Positions 1 to 6,797 of a DNA stretch of 33,195 bases are shown one piece after another (position 1 is the stretch's first letter; every line of letters starts with the position of its first letter). The notes under the pieces were generated by a model. That model was not told where the DNA came from, searched no databases, and saw only the letters and a list, made by a program, of their open reading frames with translations. Source of the stretch: an uncultured Aquimonas sp. (GTDB lineage: Bacteria > Pseudomonadota > Gammaproteobacteria > Xanthomonadales > Xanthomonadaceae). The DNA lies in the NCBI RefSeq assembly GCF_937888285.1, contig NZ_CALART010000044.1, positions 1-33,195 of the forward strand, written 5' to 3'. Position numbers and translations under genes: made by a program.

Positions 1-69
1 GGCGAGCTGAGATTGAATAGGCGGTTCATTGAACTGCTCAGGCGGGTACGCGGACGAGGCCTGAACTAA
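1..69 (+). CDS. C-terminal tail of a gene entering from the left edge
   Basis: Frame 1 is open from the window edge to a TAA at 67-69 and reads GELRLNRRFIELLRRVRGRGLN. The other two forward frames hit stops within 20 bases. The short basic, leucine-rich tail fits the end of a real protein, but 22 residues are too few to name a family. The frame could also be open by chance. It is followed by a stretch with no convincing gene up to the lipoprotein at 316. Confidence 0.4.
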   Translation, partial: GELRLNRRFIELLRRVRGRGLN

Positions 70-315
70 ACCACCCGAGTCGCGACCTGACAATAGGAGA
101 ATTCTTACCCTGAGGTCAGTGCTTCTTCTCGCCGACACGGCAACGACCGGGCGGCCTGCACAGCTTGCAGGTCATGGCCGGGGGCAGATGGGCACAGGGC
201 GGTCGCGAAGCAGTTCGTCTTGTTCGTGTGGCCATAGAGGACCCGAGTGTCCGACTTTCCAGCGCGAGCGCGTATTCCTGTTGGTAGCGAACTGTCCCCG
301 ACACTGGAGCCCACC
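70..315. other. Intergenic stretch without a supported gene
   Basis: Short frames open on both strands here, but none has a ribosome binding site, a hydrophobic segment or a recognisable motif. The stretch presumably holds the end of the upstream transcript and the promoter of the gene at 316. I could not single out a clear -35/-10 pair. Confidence 0.4.
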
Positions 316-801
316 ATGCGCCTGCACCCTTTCCACGGCCTGCTGTTGGGCCTCGTCGCCGCCGCCAGCTGCCTGGGCTATGAGCCGACTGAAGATATGC
401 AGAGCGCCGAGGAGCGTGCGGCCGAGACCGCACCTGGCCTCTGGCACGGCCAGTGGACGCTGCGGCGCGAGCATCCTTCGCTGCGCACGCTCGGCGCTTC
501 GCTAGCCCTGGACATCGAGGTCTGGCACGGCATCGGTGAGTCGACAGCCAGCGTGCAGTGGTCGACCGGCCCGGCGATCTGTCCCGAGATCGGAGACGAA
601 CCCTGCGAGTGGGTCGGCGCACACGGCAGCAGCGAGGGCGCGGTGATCGACGGCCGTCTGCACTTCGCCCTGCCGCTGTCGGCCGACAGCGAGGATCCGC
701 TGTTCGTGCAGCTGCCGCTGCCTGGCGCCGGGCGAGGGGCTGCGGTCAACGCCAAGGGTGGGATCGCGTTTCCGCTGGAAGCCGAGCAGCGCGCGCCCTG
801 A
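316..801 (+). CDS. Probable lipoprotein, function unknown
   Basis: The protein has 161 residues and I do not recognise its family. Its N-terminus, MRLHPFHGLLLGLVAAASC, looks like a lipoprotein signal peptide: a basic start, a hydrophobic core and a cysteine near residue 19 after Ala-Ala-Ser, which is an acceptable though not ideal lipobox. The mature part is acidic and hydrophilic, with a Cys pair (ICPEIGDEPCEW) that could form a disulfide. An upstream ATG at 247 in the same frame would add 23 non-hydrophobic residues and bury the signal peptide, so 316 is preferred. No operon partner is evident. The next gene starts about 330 bases downstream behind its own likely promoter. Confidence 0.55.
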   Translation: MRLHPFHGLLLGLVAAASCLGYEPTEDMQSAEERAAETAPGLWHGQWTLRREHPSLRTLGASLALDIEVWHGIGESTASVQWSTGPAICPEIGDEPCEWVGAHGSSEGAVIDGRLHFALPLSADSEDPLFVQLPLPGAGRGAAVNAKGGIAFPLEAEQRAP

Positions 802-1078
802 TGCCCTGACCGGATGGATGCGCTGCGTCTGCACCGTGACCGGCGCGATTCTGTGCCGAACGGGCGGGAAGCCAAAGCTAGGGCATGGCCGCCCCTCTCC
901 GCGATTTGCCCTCGCTTCGCTCGATCTCCGCAGAGCGTCGGCTGCCACCGGGAGCCGACAAGCGCTCTCCTCCGCTCCCCGCCGGGGCGGAGGGGTTCGA
1001 CCCGGCGCGCTGCGCGGCCCGGCAGAGGCGGTGCGCCGTTCGTGGATGGCCGATGGCGCCAGCCCGCCGCAGCGCCAC
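802..1078. other. Intergenic stretch with one GC-rich palindrome
   Basis: No gene is supported. The only structure seen is a strong hairpin at 969-993 (CCTCCG pairs with CGGAGG, then CCCC with GGGG across a GCC loop, with a two-base CT bulge). It has no following T tract, so it looks more like a REP-type palindrome than an intrinsic terminator. The SPFH-module promoter region starts at about 1079. Confidence 0.4.
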
Positions 1079-1127
1079 TTGCGCCGAGTGATATCAGATT
1101 GATATCGTCCTCCCGCACCCAAGGAGG
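1079..1127 (+). promoter_or_regulatory. Promoter with twin 8-bp sites, candidate RHH operator
   Basis: TGATATCA (1089-1096, a perfect palindrome) and TGATATCG (1100-1107) are repeated with an 11-bp period, one helical turn. A weak -35-like TTGCGC (1079-1084) and -10-like TATCGT (1103-1108) flank the sites, so a bound protein would cover the promoter spacer. A strong Shine-Dalgarno AAGGAGG (1121-1127) precedes the ATG at 1133. The second gene of the operon encodes an Arc-type ribbon-helix-helix protein, and such proteins bind tandem sites spaced about a helical turn. Autoregulation is therefore the natural inference. The sites are seen directly; the role is inferred. Confidence 0.5.
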
Positions 1128-1132
1128 ACGCC

Positions 1133-1990
1133 ATGAAAGAGCTGCCGGTCAAATCACTGTCGGGAATTCCCACGCTACTGGCGATCCTCGCCGGCATGCT
1201 GGCCATCGTGGTGCTCGGGGTGGCGGGCGTGCGGACCGGGCCGCTCGGTGTGCTGATGGGCCTCAGTTTCTTGGGGCTCGGGTTCGCCCTGTTCGGCTTG
1301 TACATGGTCGAACCCAACCAAGCGGCCGTGCTGAGCCTGTTCGGCCGCTATGTCGGCACGGTCAAGGACACCGGCCTGCGCTGGAACAACCCCTTCTTCG
1401 CCAAGCGCAAGGTCTCGCTGCGCGTGCGCAACTTCGAGAGCGGCAAGCTCAAGGTCAACGAGCTGGAAGGCAGCCCGATCGAGATCGCGTCCGTCATCGT
1501 CTGGAAGGTGGTCGATTCGGCGGAGGCGGTGTTCAACGTCGACGACTACGAGAGCTTCGTGCACATCCAGTCCGAGTCGGCGCTGCGCGCGATGGCCAGC
1601 AGCTATCCCTACGAGCCGCACAACGATGGCGACATCGCCCTGCGCAGCCATGCCGCGGAAGTCTCGAAGCATCTGACCGAGGAGATCCAGGCGCGCCTTG
1701 AGCAGGCCGGCGTGGAGGTGCTGGAGGCGCGGATCAGCCATCTCGCCTACTCGGCCGAGATCGCCCAGGCCATGCTGCAGCGCCAACAGGCCAATGCGGT
1801 GATTGCCGCGCGCACGCGGATCGTCGAAGGCGCGGTGGGCATGGTCGAGATGGCGCTGGACAAGCTGGCCGAGCGCAAGGTCGTCGAGCTCGACGACGAG
1901 CGCCGCGCGGCGATGGTCAGCAACCTGTTGGTCGTGCTCTGCGGCGACCGTGGCCCGCAGCCGGTGCTGAATGCCGGCAGCCTGTACTGA
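1133..1990 (+). CDS. SPFH/band-7 (stomatin-flotillin-like) membrane protein
   Basis: The protein has 285 residues. Two hydrophobic segments (about 12-33 and 38-62) are followed by an SPFH domain (about 63-250). The family pattern is clear: MVEPNQAAVLSLFGRYVGT at its start, IEIASVIVWKV and SVIVWKVVDSAEAVFNVDDY in the middle, and LEARISHLAYSAEIAQAML leading into the helical part. Such proteins oligomerise on the inner membrane and organise membrane microdomains or regulate membrane proteases; the specific partner here is unknown. The start is fixed by AAGGAGG six bases upstream. It is the first gene of a tight operon with an RHH regulator (6-bp gap) and a small membrane protein. I am confident of the family, not of the role. 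Confidence 0.9.
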   Translation: MKELPVKSLSGIPTLLAILAGMLAIVVLGVAGVRTGPLGVLMGLSFLGLGFALFGLYMVEPNQAAVLSLFGRYVGTVKDTGLRWNNPFFAKRKVSLRVRNFESGKLKVNELEGSPIEIASVIVWKVVDSAEAVFNVDDYESFVHIQSESALRAMASSYPYEPHNDGDIALRSHAAEVSKHLTEEIQARLEQAGVEVLEARISHLAYSAEIAQAMLQRQQANAVIAARTRIVEGAVGMVEMALDKLAERKVVELDDERRAAMVSNLLVVLCGDRGPQPVLNAGSLY

Positions 1991-1996
1991 TCGCCG

Positions 1997-2185
1997 ATGA
2001 GCGAGAAGAAAGCCTATCCGCTGCGGATCCGCGCCGAAGTGCTCGATGCGATGCAGCTGTGGGCGGACGACGAGCTGCGCTCGCTGAATGCGCAGATCGA
2101 GTACGTGCTGCGCGACGCCCTGCGCCGCAGCGGCCGCTTGAAGGCGCCGCCGCCGGCGCCGCCGATCACTGAAGCCGACGAGTGA
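1997..2185 (+). CDS. Arc-type ribbon-helix-helix DNA-binding protein
   Basis: The protein has 62 residues. It shows the Arc/MetJ pattern: a short N-terminal beta strand (KAYPLRIRAEV), helix A (LDAMQLWADDELR), a turn and helix B (SLNAQIEYVLRDALRRSGR), then a proline-rich tail. Such proteins dimerise through the strand, which inserts into the DNA major groove. The gene begins 6 bp after the SPFH stop and ends overlapping a GTG of the next frame, so it is translated from the same mRNA. The twin TGATATC sites upstream of the operon are a candidate operator. A family match is likely; the target is inferred. Confidence 0.88.
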   Translation: MSEKKAYPLRIRAEVLDAMQLWADDELRSLNAQIEYVLRDALRRSGRLKAPPPAPPITEADE

Positions 2186-2205
2186 ACTTGACTGGAGACA
2201 CCGCC

Positions 2206-2376
2206 ATGCAACGCCGCTGGATCACCCTGCTGATCGCGATCGCCGCACTTGCGGCCTATGGTTTCGGCTTTGAACACTCGGCCTGGGGGCTTGTGGCTGC
2301 AGGTGCAGCGCTGGAGCTGTGGTTCTGGGTCCGCGTGTGGCCGCATGGATCCGAGGCGCCACCTCAGCCGACGTAA
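2206..2376 (+). CDS. Small two-helix membrane protein of the SPFH operon
   Basis: The protein has 56 residues: MQRRW, then two hydrophobic stretches (about ITLLIAIAALAAYGFGF and WGLVAAGAALELWFWVRVW) and a short polar tail. The ATG at 2206 is chosen because TGGAG lies about ten bases upstream. A GTG at 2182 overlapping the previous stop would add eight polar residues. No family is recognised. The last 13 bases overlap the end of convergent ampE. It could be a partner of the SPFH protein, judged only from position. Confidence 0.65.
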   Translation: MQRRWITLLIAIAALAAYGFGFEHSAWGLVAAGAALELWFWVRVWPHGSEAPPQPT

Positions 2377-3308
2377 CCGGCCAGCACGAACAGCGCAAGC
2401 ACGCTCAGCCAGACCAGCAGCACGCGCCAGACCAGGCTCATGGCGTCGCGCAGCTCGCGCAGGGCGCCCGCTGGAATGGCGGCGGTACCGACGAGGCTGG
2501 CCTCGTCACCCGCGACCTCGACCTCACTGGGCGGCGGCAGGCCTTCGTCCAGAGCGTCCTCGATCAACTCCTCGCGCACGCTGGCGCGGGCGGCGGCGTC
2601 CAGAAAACCCAGATCCAGCACGAACCAGCCCTGGCCGCGGCCGGCATGCCAGTCGCGCCAGGCGGCGAGCACGGCGTCGAAGTGCGCGGCCAGCGCCAGC
2701 GCGAGGCACATCAGCTGGGCAGGCGCCCAATCCAGCAGCAGGGCGAACTGGCGCAGGGGCTCGCGCTGGGCTCCCGGCGCCGCGTCGCGCTCGCGCGCGG
2801 CAAGCTGGGCCAGGCGGTACATCAGCGCGCCGAAGGCGCCCAGCAGCAGGAACCAGAACAGCACCCCGAACCAGCGCGACAGGCCCTGACGGAACACGGT
2901 GTGCACCAGCGGCGTGCCCGACGCTGCGCAGTCGACGCAGCCCTCGCTGAGCTCGACCAGGGCCTGGCGGCGCGCGTCGGCGTCGGGCGCCGAGGCCAGC
3001 GCTTCGACATCCAGATCCAGGTCGCGCGGGCCCCAGCACAGGAACAGCACGGCCAGCTGCAGCAGGAAGCCCGGCAGGCCGTACAGCCACAGCGACAGCC
3101 ACCACTGCAGCCCGGCCAGCACCAGCAGCGGCAGGGCCAGCACGAGCACCCAGCCCCAAGGCGCTGACAGGCCGGACTGACGACCCAGACCCTCCAAGGC
3201 TTCACGCAGCAGGGCGGCCACGCGATCGTGCTGCCGCAGACGCTGCGCGGCCGGGGCCAGATGGTCCAGCACCAACGAAAGCACCACGGCAACCAGCGCA
3301 GCAGACAT
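2364..3308 (-). CDS. ampE: AmpE-like inner-membrane protein
   Basis: The protein has 314 residues, slightly longer than the usual AmpE length of about 280. Hydrophobic segments lie at about 1-15, 50-70, 75-95, 155-175, 205-220 and 290-312. The stretch HTVFRQGLSRWFGVLFWFLLLGAFGALMYRL matches the AmpE signature around its second membrane block. AmpE (CobD/AmpE superfamily) is an inner-membrane protein linked to beta-lactamase regulation through its usual partner, the AmpD amidase. AmpD is not next to it here: the gene ends convergent with the SPFH operon, and the upstream gene at 3516 is divergent. The family call is good; its regulatory role in this organism is unknown. Confidence 0.8.
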   Translation of the reverse strand: MSAALVAVVLSLVLDHLAPAAQRLRQHDRVAALLREALEGLGRQSGLSAPWGWVLVLALPLLVLAGLQWWLSLWLYGLPGFLLQLAVLFLCWGPRDLDLDVEALASAPDADARRQALVELSEGCVDCAASGTPLVHTVFRQGLSRWFGVLFWFLLLGAFGALMYRLAQLAARERDAAPGAQREPLRQFALLLDWAPAQLMCLALALAAHFDAVLAAWRDWHAGRGQGWFVLDLGFLDAAARASVREELIEDALDEGLPPPSEVEVAGDEASLVGTAAIPAGALRELRDAMSLVWRVLLVWLSVLALFVLAGYVG

Positions 3309-3501
3309 CGTTCGGATTCCTGTGTGGAGAGCGACGCGCGCAGGCGGCGGCGGCGTCAGGCAACGCGCGGAGCGTGGTGCAAAAGCGCACGGCTCGCAAC
3401 CCTACGCCAGCGTAGCGCGGGGGCTGTTGGCAGCCACCCGCGACGAGTGCTGGCGTGACTGCGGCGCAGGCTTTGCTTATCTCTTGCATCGAGGCAGACG
3501 C

Positions 3502-3509
3502 AGGGGGAG
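3502..3509 (+). promoter_or_regulatory. G-rich Shine-Dalgarno, possible small-RNA target
   Basis: AGGGGGAG lies six bases before the ATG at 3516 and serves as its ribosome binding site. It is exactly complementary over eight bases to the third-hairpin loop (CTCCCCCT, 10916-10923) of the second C-rich small RNA in this window, and to part of the first-hairpin loops. Complementarity is seen directly; regulation is inferred. Confidence 0.45.
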
Positions 3510-3515
3510 ATCGAC

Positions 3516-4076
3516 ATGCCAAGCCGTGAGGACATCTGCACCGCGGACAGCGCCACCGCGCTGTGGCAGGACCTGGTGCGCGAGGGGGAGCAGCGCTGCG
3601 GCGCGCAGCTCGACGAGAACAGCGAAAGCTGGCTGGTGTTCACCCTGATGCGCCATCTGGGCAGCACCGCGCTCGCCGAGCCGGCGATGGCCCTGGTCTA
3701 TCTGGATGCCCTGCACACCGCCGGCGGCGCGCGCCGCAGCCAGGCCCTGCAGGATGTCGGCGAACGCTGCCTGCTGATCGCCGGGCTCTATCCCGAACTG
3801 GCGCAGCGTCGCCGGGTCAGCCAGCGCTACTACATCGAGCTGGGCCAAGGCGCCTTCCGTCAGCTGGCCGACGAGGCGCGACGTGCGATGGCCGAGCTCT
3901 ACGAGGGCATCGCCCGGCAGTTCGCGCGCCTGGTGCGGGTGCTGGTCGAGCTGCGCGCGCTGTCGGGCGAGTGGCGCGGGCTGACGCCGCTGGAGCGGCA
4001 TGGGCTGAGCCTGGCGGCGCAGACACCTGCAGATTTCGGCGACCGCTTCCTGCTGCCCGACGGCGGCCGTGCGTGA
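3516..4076 (+). CDS. Conserved hypothetical soluble protein
   Basis: The protein has 186 residues, is largely alpha-helical and charged, and has no signal peptide or membrane segment. I do not recognise a named domain. The sequence reads like a lineage-conserved cytoplasmic protein, with helices around LVFTLMRHLG, AMALVYLDALHTAGGARRSQALQDVGERCLLIAGLYPELAQRR and a final QFARLVRVLVELRAL helix. The start is supported by a strong G-rich Shine-Dalgarno. It is divergent from ampE (about 200 bases between starts) and convergent with the TRAP permease gene, with only six bases between stops and no room for a terminator. Confidence 0.75.
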   Translation: MPSREDICTADSATALWQDLVREGEQRCGAQLDENSESWLVFTLMRHLGSTALAEPAMALVYLDALHTAGGARRSQALQDVGERCLLIAGLYPELAQRRRVSQRYYIELGQGAFRQLADEARRAMAELYEGIARQFARLVRVLVELRALSGEWRGLTPLERHGLSLAAQTPADFGDRFLLPDGGRA

Positions 4077-4082
4077 ACGACT

Positions 4083-5459
4083 TCAGGCCGCGGCCAGCAC
4101 GCCCGGCAGCCAGGTCGCGAGCGCCGGCCACAGCGCGAGCAGCAGCAGCATCAGCAGCTGCAGGCCGATGAAAGGCAGCACGCCGCGGTACAGGTCGGTG
4201 GTCGCCAGACCCTCGGGCACGGCACCGCGCAGGTAGAACAGGGCGAAGCCGAAGGGGGGCGTCAGGAAGCTGGTCTGCAGGTTGATCGCCATCATCACGC
4301 CCAGCCAGACCGGATCGACGCCGAGCAGGAAGAGTACGGGCGCGACGATCGGCACCACCACGAACACGATCTCGATGAAGTCGAGCACGAAGCCAAGCAG
4401 GAACATCAGCAGCATCACCGCGAAGATCGCGCCCCACTTGCCGCCGGGCAGGCCGGTCAGCAGGTCATGCACGAGGTCGTCGCCGCCAAAGCCGCGGAAG
4501 ACGAGTGCGAACAGGGCCGCGCCGACCAGGATGGCGAACACCATGGCGGTGATCATCACCGTCTCGCGCGAGACATGGCGCAGGCAGTCGAGATCGAGCT
4601 GGCCGCGGGCCAGCGCCAACAGGCTGGCACCGACCGCGCCGACCCCCGCGGCTTCGGTCGGCGTGGCGTAGCCGAACAGAATCGAGCCCAGCACGCAGAC
4701 GATCAGCAGCACCGGCGGAATCACCGCCAGCAGCAGCTGGGCGCCGCTGCGCTGCGGCAGGGCCGCGGGATCCAGCGCCGGCGCCCGCTGCGGCTGCCGC
4801 CAGGCCACCCAGGCCGCGTAAACGAGGTAGAGCACCACCAGCAGCAGACCCGGCAGCACCGCGCCGGCGAACAGATCGCCGACCGAGACCGTTTGCGGCG
4901 CGAAGTTGCCGAGCTTGAGCTGGGCCTGCTGGTAGGCCGAGCCCAATTGGTCGCCGAGCAGGACCAGCACCACCGAGGGCGGGATGATCTGGCCCAGCGT
5001 GCCCGAGGCGCAGACCGCGCCCGAGGCCAGGCGCGGGCAGTAGCCGTGGCGCAGCATGGTCGGCAGCGCGATCAGGCCCAGCGTGACCACGGTGGCGCCG
5101 ACGATCCCGGTCGAGGCCGCCAGCAGGGCGCCCACCACCAGCACCGCGTACACCAGCCCGCCGCGCGCACGTCCGAACTGCGCGGCCACGGTTTCGAGCA
5201 GGTCTTCGGCCATCTTCGAGCGCTGCAGCATCACCCCCATGAACACGAACAGGGGCACGGCCAGCAGGGTCTCGTTGCCCATGATCCCGAACACACGGTT
5301 GGGAAAGGCTTCGAGGAAGGCGGCATCGAAGACGCCCAGCGCGATGCCGAGCCCCGCGAACAGCAGGGCGACGCCGCCCAAGGTGAAGGCCACCGGAAAG
5401 CCGAGCAGCAGGCCAGCGCAGAGGGCCAGCACCAGCAGCAGCACCAGCAGCGCGCTCAT
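4083..5459 (-). CDS. dctM: TRAP transporter large permease subunit (DctM type)
   Basis: The protein has 458 residues with about a dozen hydrophobic segments. Typical DctM features are LLGFPVAFTLGGVALLFAGLG at the N-terminus, LLAVPLFVFMGVMLQRSKMAEDLL, ASTGIVGATVVTLGLIALPTMLRHGYCPRLASG, GTLGQIIPPSVVLVLLGDQLG and the C-terminal MAINLQTSFLTPPFGFALFYLRG. It forms the ion-coupled channel of a tripartite ATP-independent periplasmic transporter, energised by a sodium or proton gradient. The ATG at 5459 overlaps the DctQ stop by four bases (ATGA), a sign of translational coupling. A longer frame starting at 5645 is rejected because it would overlap DctQ extensively. No substrate-binding gene follows, so the substrate cannot be judged. 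Confidence 0.93.
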   Translation of the reverse strand: MSALLVLLLVLALCAGLLLGFPVAFTLGGVALLFAGLGIALGVFDAAFLEAFPNRVFGIMGNETLLAVPLFVFMGVMLQRSKMAEDLLETVAAQFGRARGGLVYAVLVVGALLAASTGIVGATVVTLGLIALPTMLRHGYCPRLASGAVCASGTLGQIIPPSVVLVLLGDQLGSAYQQAQLKLGNFAPQTVSVGDLFAGAVLPGLLLVVLYLVYAAWVAWRQPQRAPALDPAALPQRSGAQLLLAVIPPVLLIVCVLGSILFGYATPTEAAGVGAVGASLLALARGQLDLDCLRHVSRETVMITAMVFAILVGAALFALVFRGFGGDDLVHDLLTGLPGGKWGAIFAVMLLMFLLGFVLDFIEIVFVVVPIVAPVLFLLGVDPVWLGVMMAINLQTSFLTPPFGFALFYLRGAVPEGLATTDLYRGVLPFIGLQLLMLLLLALWPALATWLPGVLAAA

Positions 5460-6064
5460 GCCGCGGCTCCGGTATTCAGCGCCGCGCGCAGCCGCTGCAG
5501 GCACAGGGCCAGCGACTGCACGGCCAGCAGCCACGCGCTGAGCGGAATCAGCGACTTCAGCAGGAACAGCCCCGGCAGGCCGCCAGGCTCGCGCGAGGAC
5601 TCGCGCACCTGCCAGCTGGCGGCCATGTAGTCGAGGCTGATCCACAGCAGGAACAGGGCGAAGGGCAGGAGCAGAATGAGATGGCCGCCCACCTCGATCC
5701 AGGCCCGCGTGCGCGGCGAGAACCGCGCCTGCAGGACATCCACCCGCACATGGCGGTCATGCCGCAGGGCCCAGGCCATGCCGAGCATGAATACGCAGGC
5801 GTGCAGCCAGAGCATAGCCTCCTGCACCGCCACCGAGCCCTTGCCGAACCCGTAGCGCGCGGCGACCAGACCGAAGCAGAGCAGCACCACGCAGGGCGTC
5901 AGCGTGACCAGCAACACCCCCAGCGCGCGCTGCACGGCGTCCAGCGCGCGCGGCAGCGCGACAAGGATGAGCGCCAGCAGCGCCAGCAGCCACAGCGGCA
6001 GCGCAAGACCCAGCAGGTGCAGCTGGCCGGCCGCAAGACCGAAGGAATGCAAGGCATCGATCAT
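5456..6064 (-). CDS. dctQ: TRAP transporter small permease subunit (DctQ type)
   Basis: The protein has 202 residues with four main hydrophobic segments (about 20-38, 45-68, 85-100 and 128-148) plus a C-terminal one, as in the four-helix DctQ family. The characteristic ALRHDRHVRVDVL loop, the WIEVGGHLILLLPFALFLLWIS helix, and the WQVRESSREPGGLPGLFLLKSLIPL segment are present. The last is usual in the DctQ subfamily often annotated as mannitol/chloroaromatic compound transport, though that label says little about the real substrate. It pairs with DctM in the membrane and is the first gene of a two-gene operon. The DctP solute receptor is absent from both sides. Confidence 0.9.
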   Translation of the reverse strand: MIDALHSFGLAAGQLHLLGLALPLWLLALLALILVALPRALDAVQRALGVLLVTLTPCVVLLCFGLVAARYGFGKGSVAVQEAMLWLHACVFMLGMAWALRHDRHVRVDVLQARFSPRTRAWIEVGGHLILLLPFALFLLWISLDYMAASWQVRESSREPGGLPGLFLLKSLIPLSAWLLAVQSLALCLQRLRAALNTGAAA

Positions 6065-6155
6065 GGGCGCAGAGTCGGCTGACGGGGGTGTGGAACGAAA
6101 TGCATCGAAACTTCGCTGGTGAGGGTCGACGCAGACGGTTCAGGCGTGGAACAGG

Positions 6156-6342
6156 CCCATAGGGTGGGCCCTGGCCCACCATGAGCTCAATACCCGCCAA
6201 GTCTTGAAGCGCTCCGACCACCGGCCCGGCTGATCGAGTCGAGGACGGCGGCGGTCGGTGCGCTGGTGAAGCGCGAAGGGCCGGGCGCCGCGCATGTAGC
6301 GGCCAGCCGTCAGGCCCATGGTGGGCCGGGGCCGACCCTATG
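6156..6342. repeat. Inverted pair of REP-like palindromes
   Basis: The left element (6156-6180) contains ATAGGGTGGGCC then a self-complementary GGCCCACC. The right element (6315-6342) is a near copy in the opposite orientation, ending GACCCTATG. The 134 bases between differ from those in the other pairs of this family. The same paired arrangement recurs at 15432-15583 and in the 210-bp array at 26697-27505, so this is a mobile or amplified BIME-like unit. It sits between the ends or starts of DctQ and the DUF2782 gene. Confidence 0.75.
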
Positions 6343-6357
6343 CGCTGCGCGCGAGGC

Positions 6358-6714
6358 TCAATTCCACTCGAACAGGGTCCAGTAGACCGGCCGCACCCGG
6401 CCTTCGTAGTCGTGCGAATCGAGCTTGCCATCGCCATTGGTGTCAATGATCTGGTACGGCCTGCCGCGTGCCGGCGTCACCTTGACCATCTGCAGGCGGC
6501 CGTTGGTGCGGTACTCCTCGATCACATCGCCGGTTTTCTCATCACGGCGGATGTTCACGGTCGGCGCGGACTCCTCGCTGGGCAGGTTGGGCAGCTTGGG
6601 CGGAATTGGCGCTTCTTCGGCCGGCGACGCCGGTGCCTCGGACTGGGCCAGACCCAGGGGCGCATACAGGGCGGACAGCAGCAGGACGGTCAGGACGCGT
6701 GGGGTCGTACGCAT
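6358..6714 (-). CDS. DUF2782 secreted protein next to polA
   Basis: The protein has 118 residues. The N-terminus MRTTPRVLTVLLLSALYAPLGLAQ is a signal peptide with a likely Ala-X-Ala-type cut after LA. A Pro/Glu-rich linker follows, then the DUF2782 core: VNIRRDEKTGDVIEEYRTNGRLQMVKVTP, with RGRPYQIIDTNGDGKLD at its centre. The last stretch resembles an EF-hand-like calcium loop (DTNGDGKLDSHD). The ATG at 6714 is preferred because GGAGG lies upstream on the minus strand. DUF2782 genes adjoin polA in Pseudomonas too, which supports both calls. The function is unknown; the protein is probably periplasmic. Confidence 0.85.
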   Translation of the reverse strand: MRTTPRVLTVLLLSALYAPLGLAQSEAPASPAEEAPIPPKLPNLPSEESAPTVNIRRDEKTGDVIEEYRTNGRLQMVKVTPARGRPYQIIDTNGDGKLDSHDYEGRVRPVYWTLFEWN

Positions 6715-6783
6715 GGCGGCGGGCCTCCGTGGGTGTGAGCTTGAGCATAGCCAGCGGCAGGGGCGAGGCATAGCGCGGGCGAC

Positions 6784-6797
6784 TACACTGCCGCGCA
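6784..6797 (+). promoter_or_regulatory. Extended -10-like TACACT abutting the polA start
   Basis: TACACT at 6784-6789 lies seven bases before the polA ATG, and no Shine-Dalgarno is visible. If this is the -10 box, transcription would start at or very near the A of the ATG, giving a leaderless message. No good -35 was found, so confidence is low. Confidence 0.3.
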
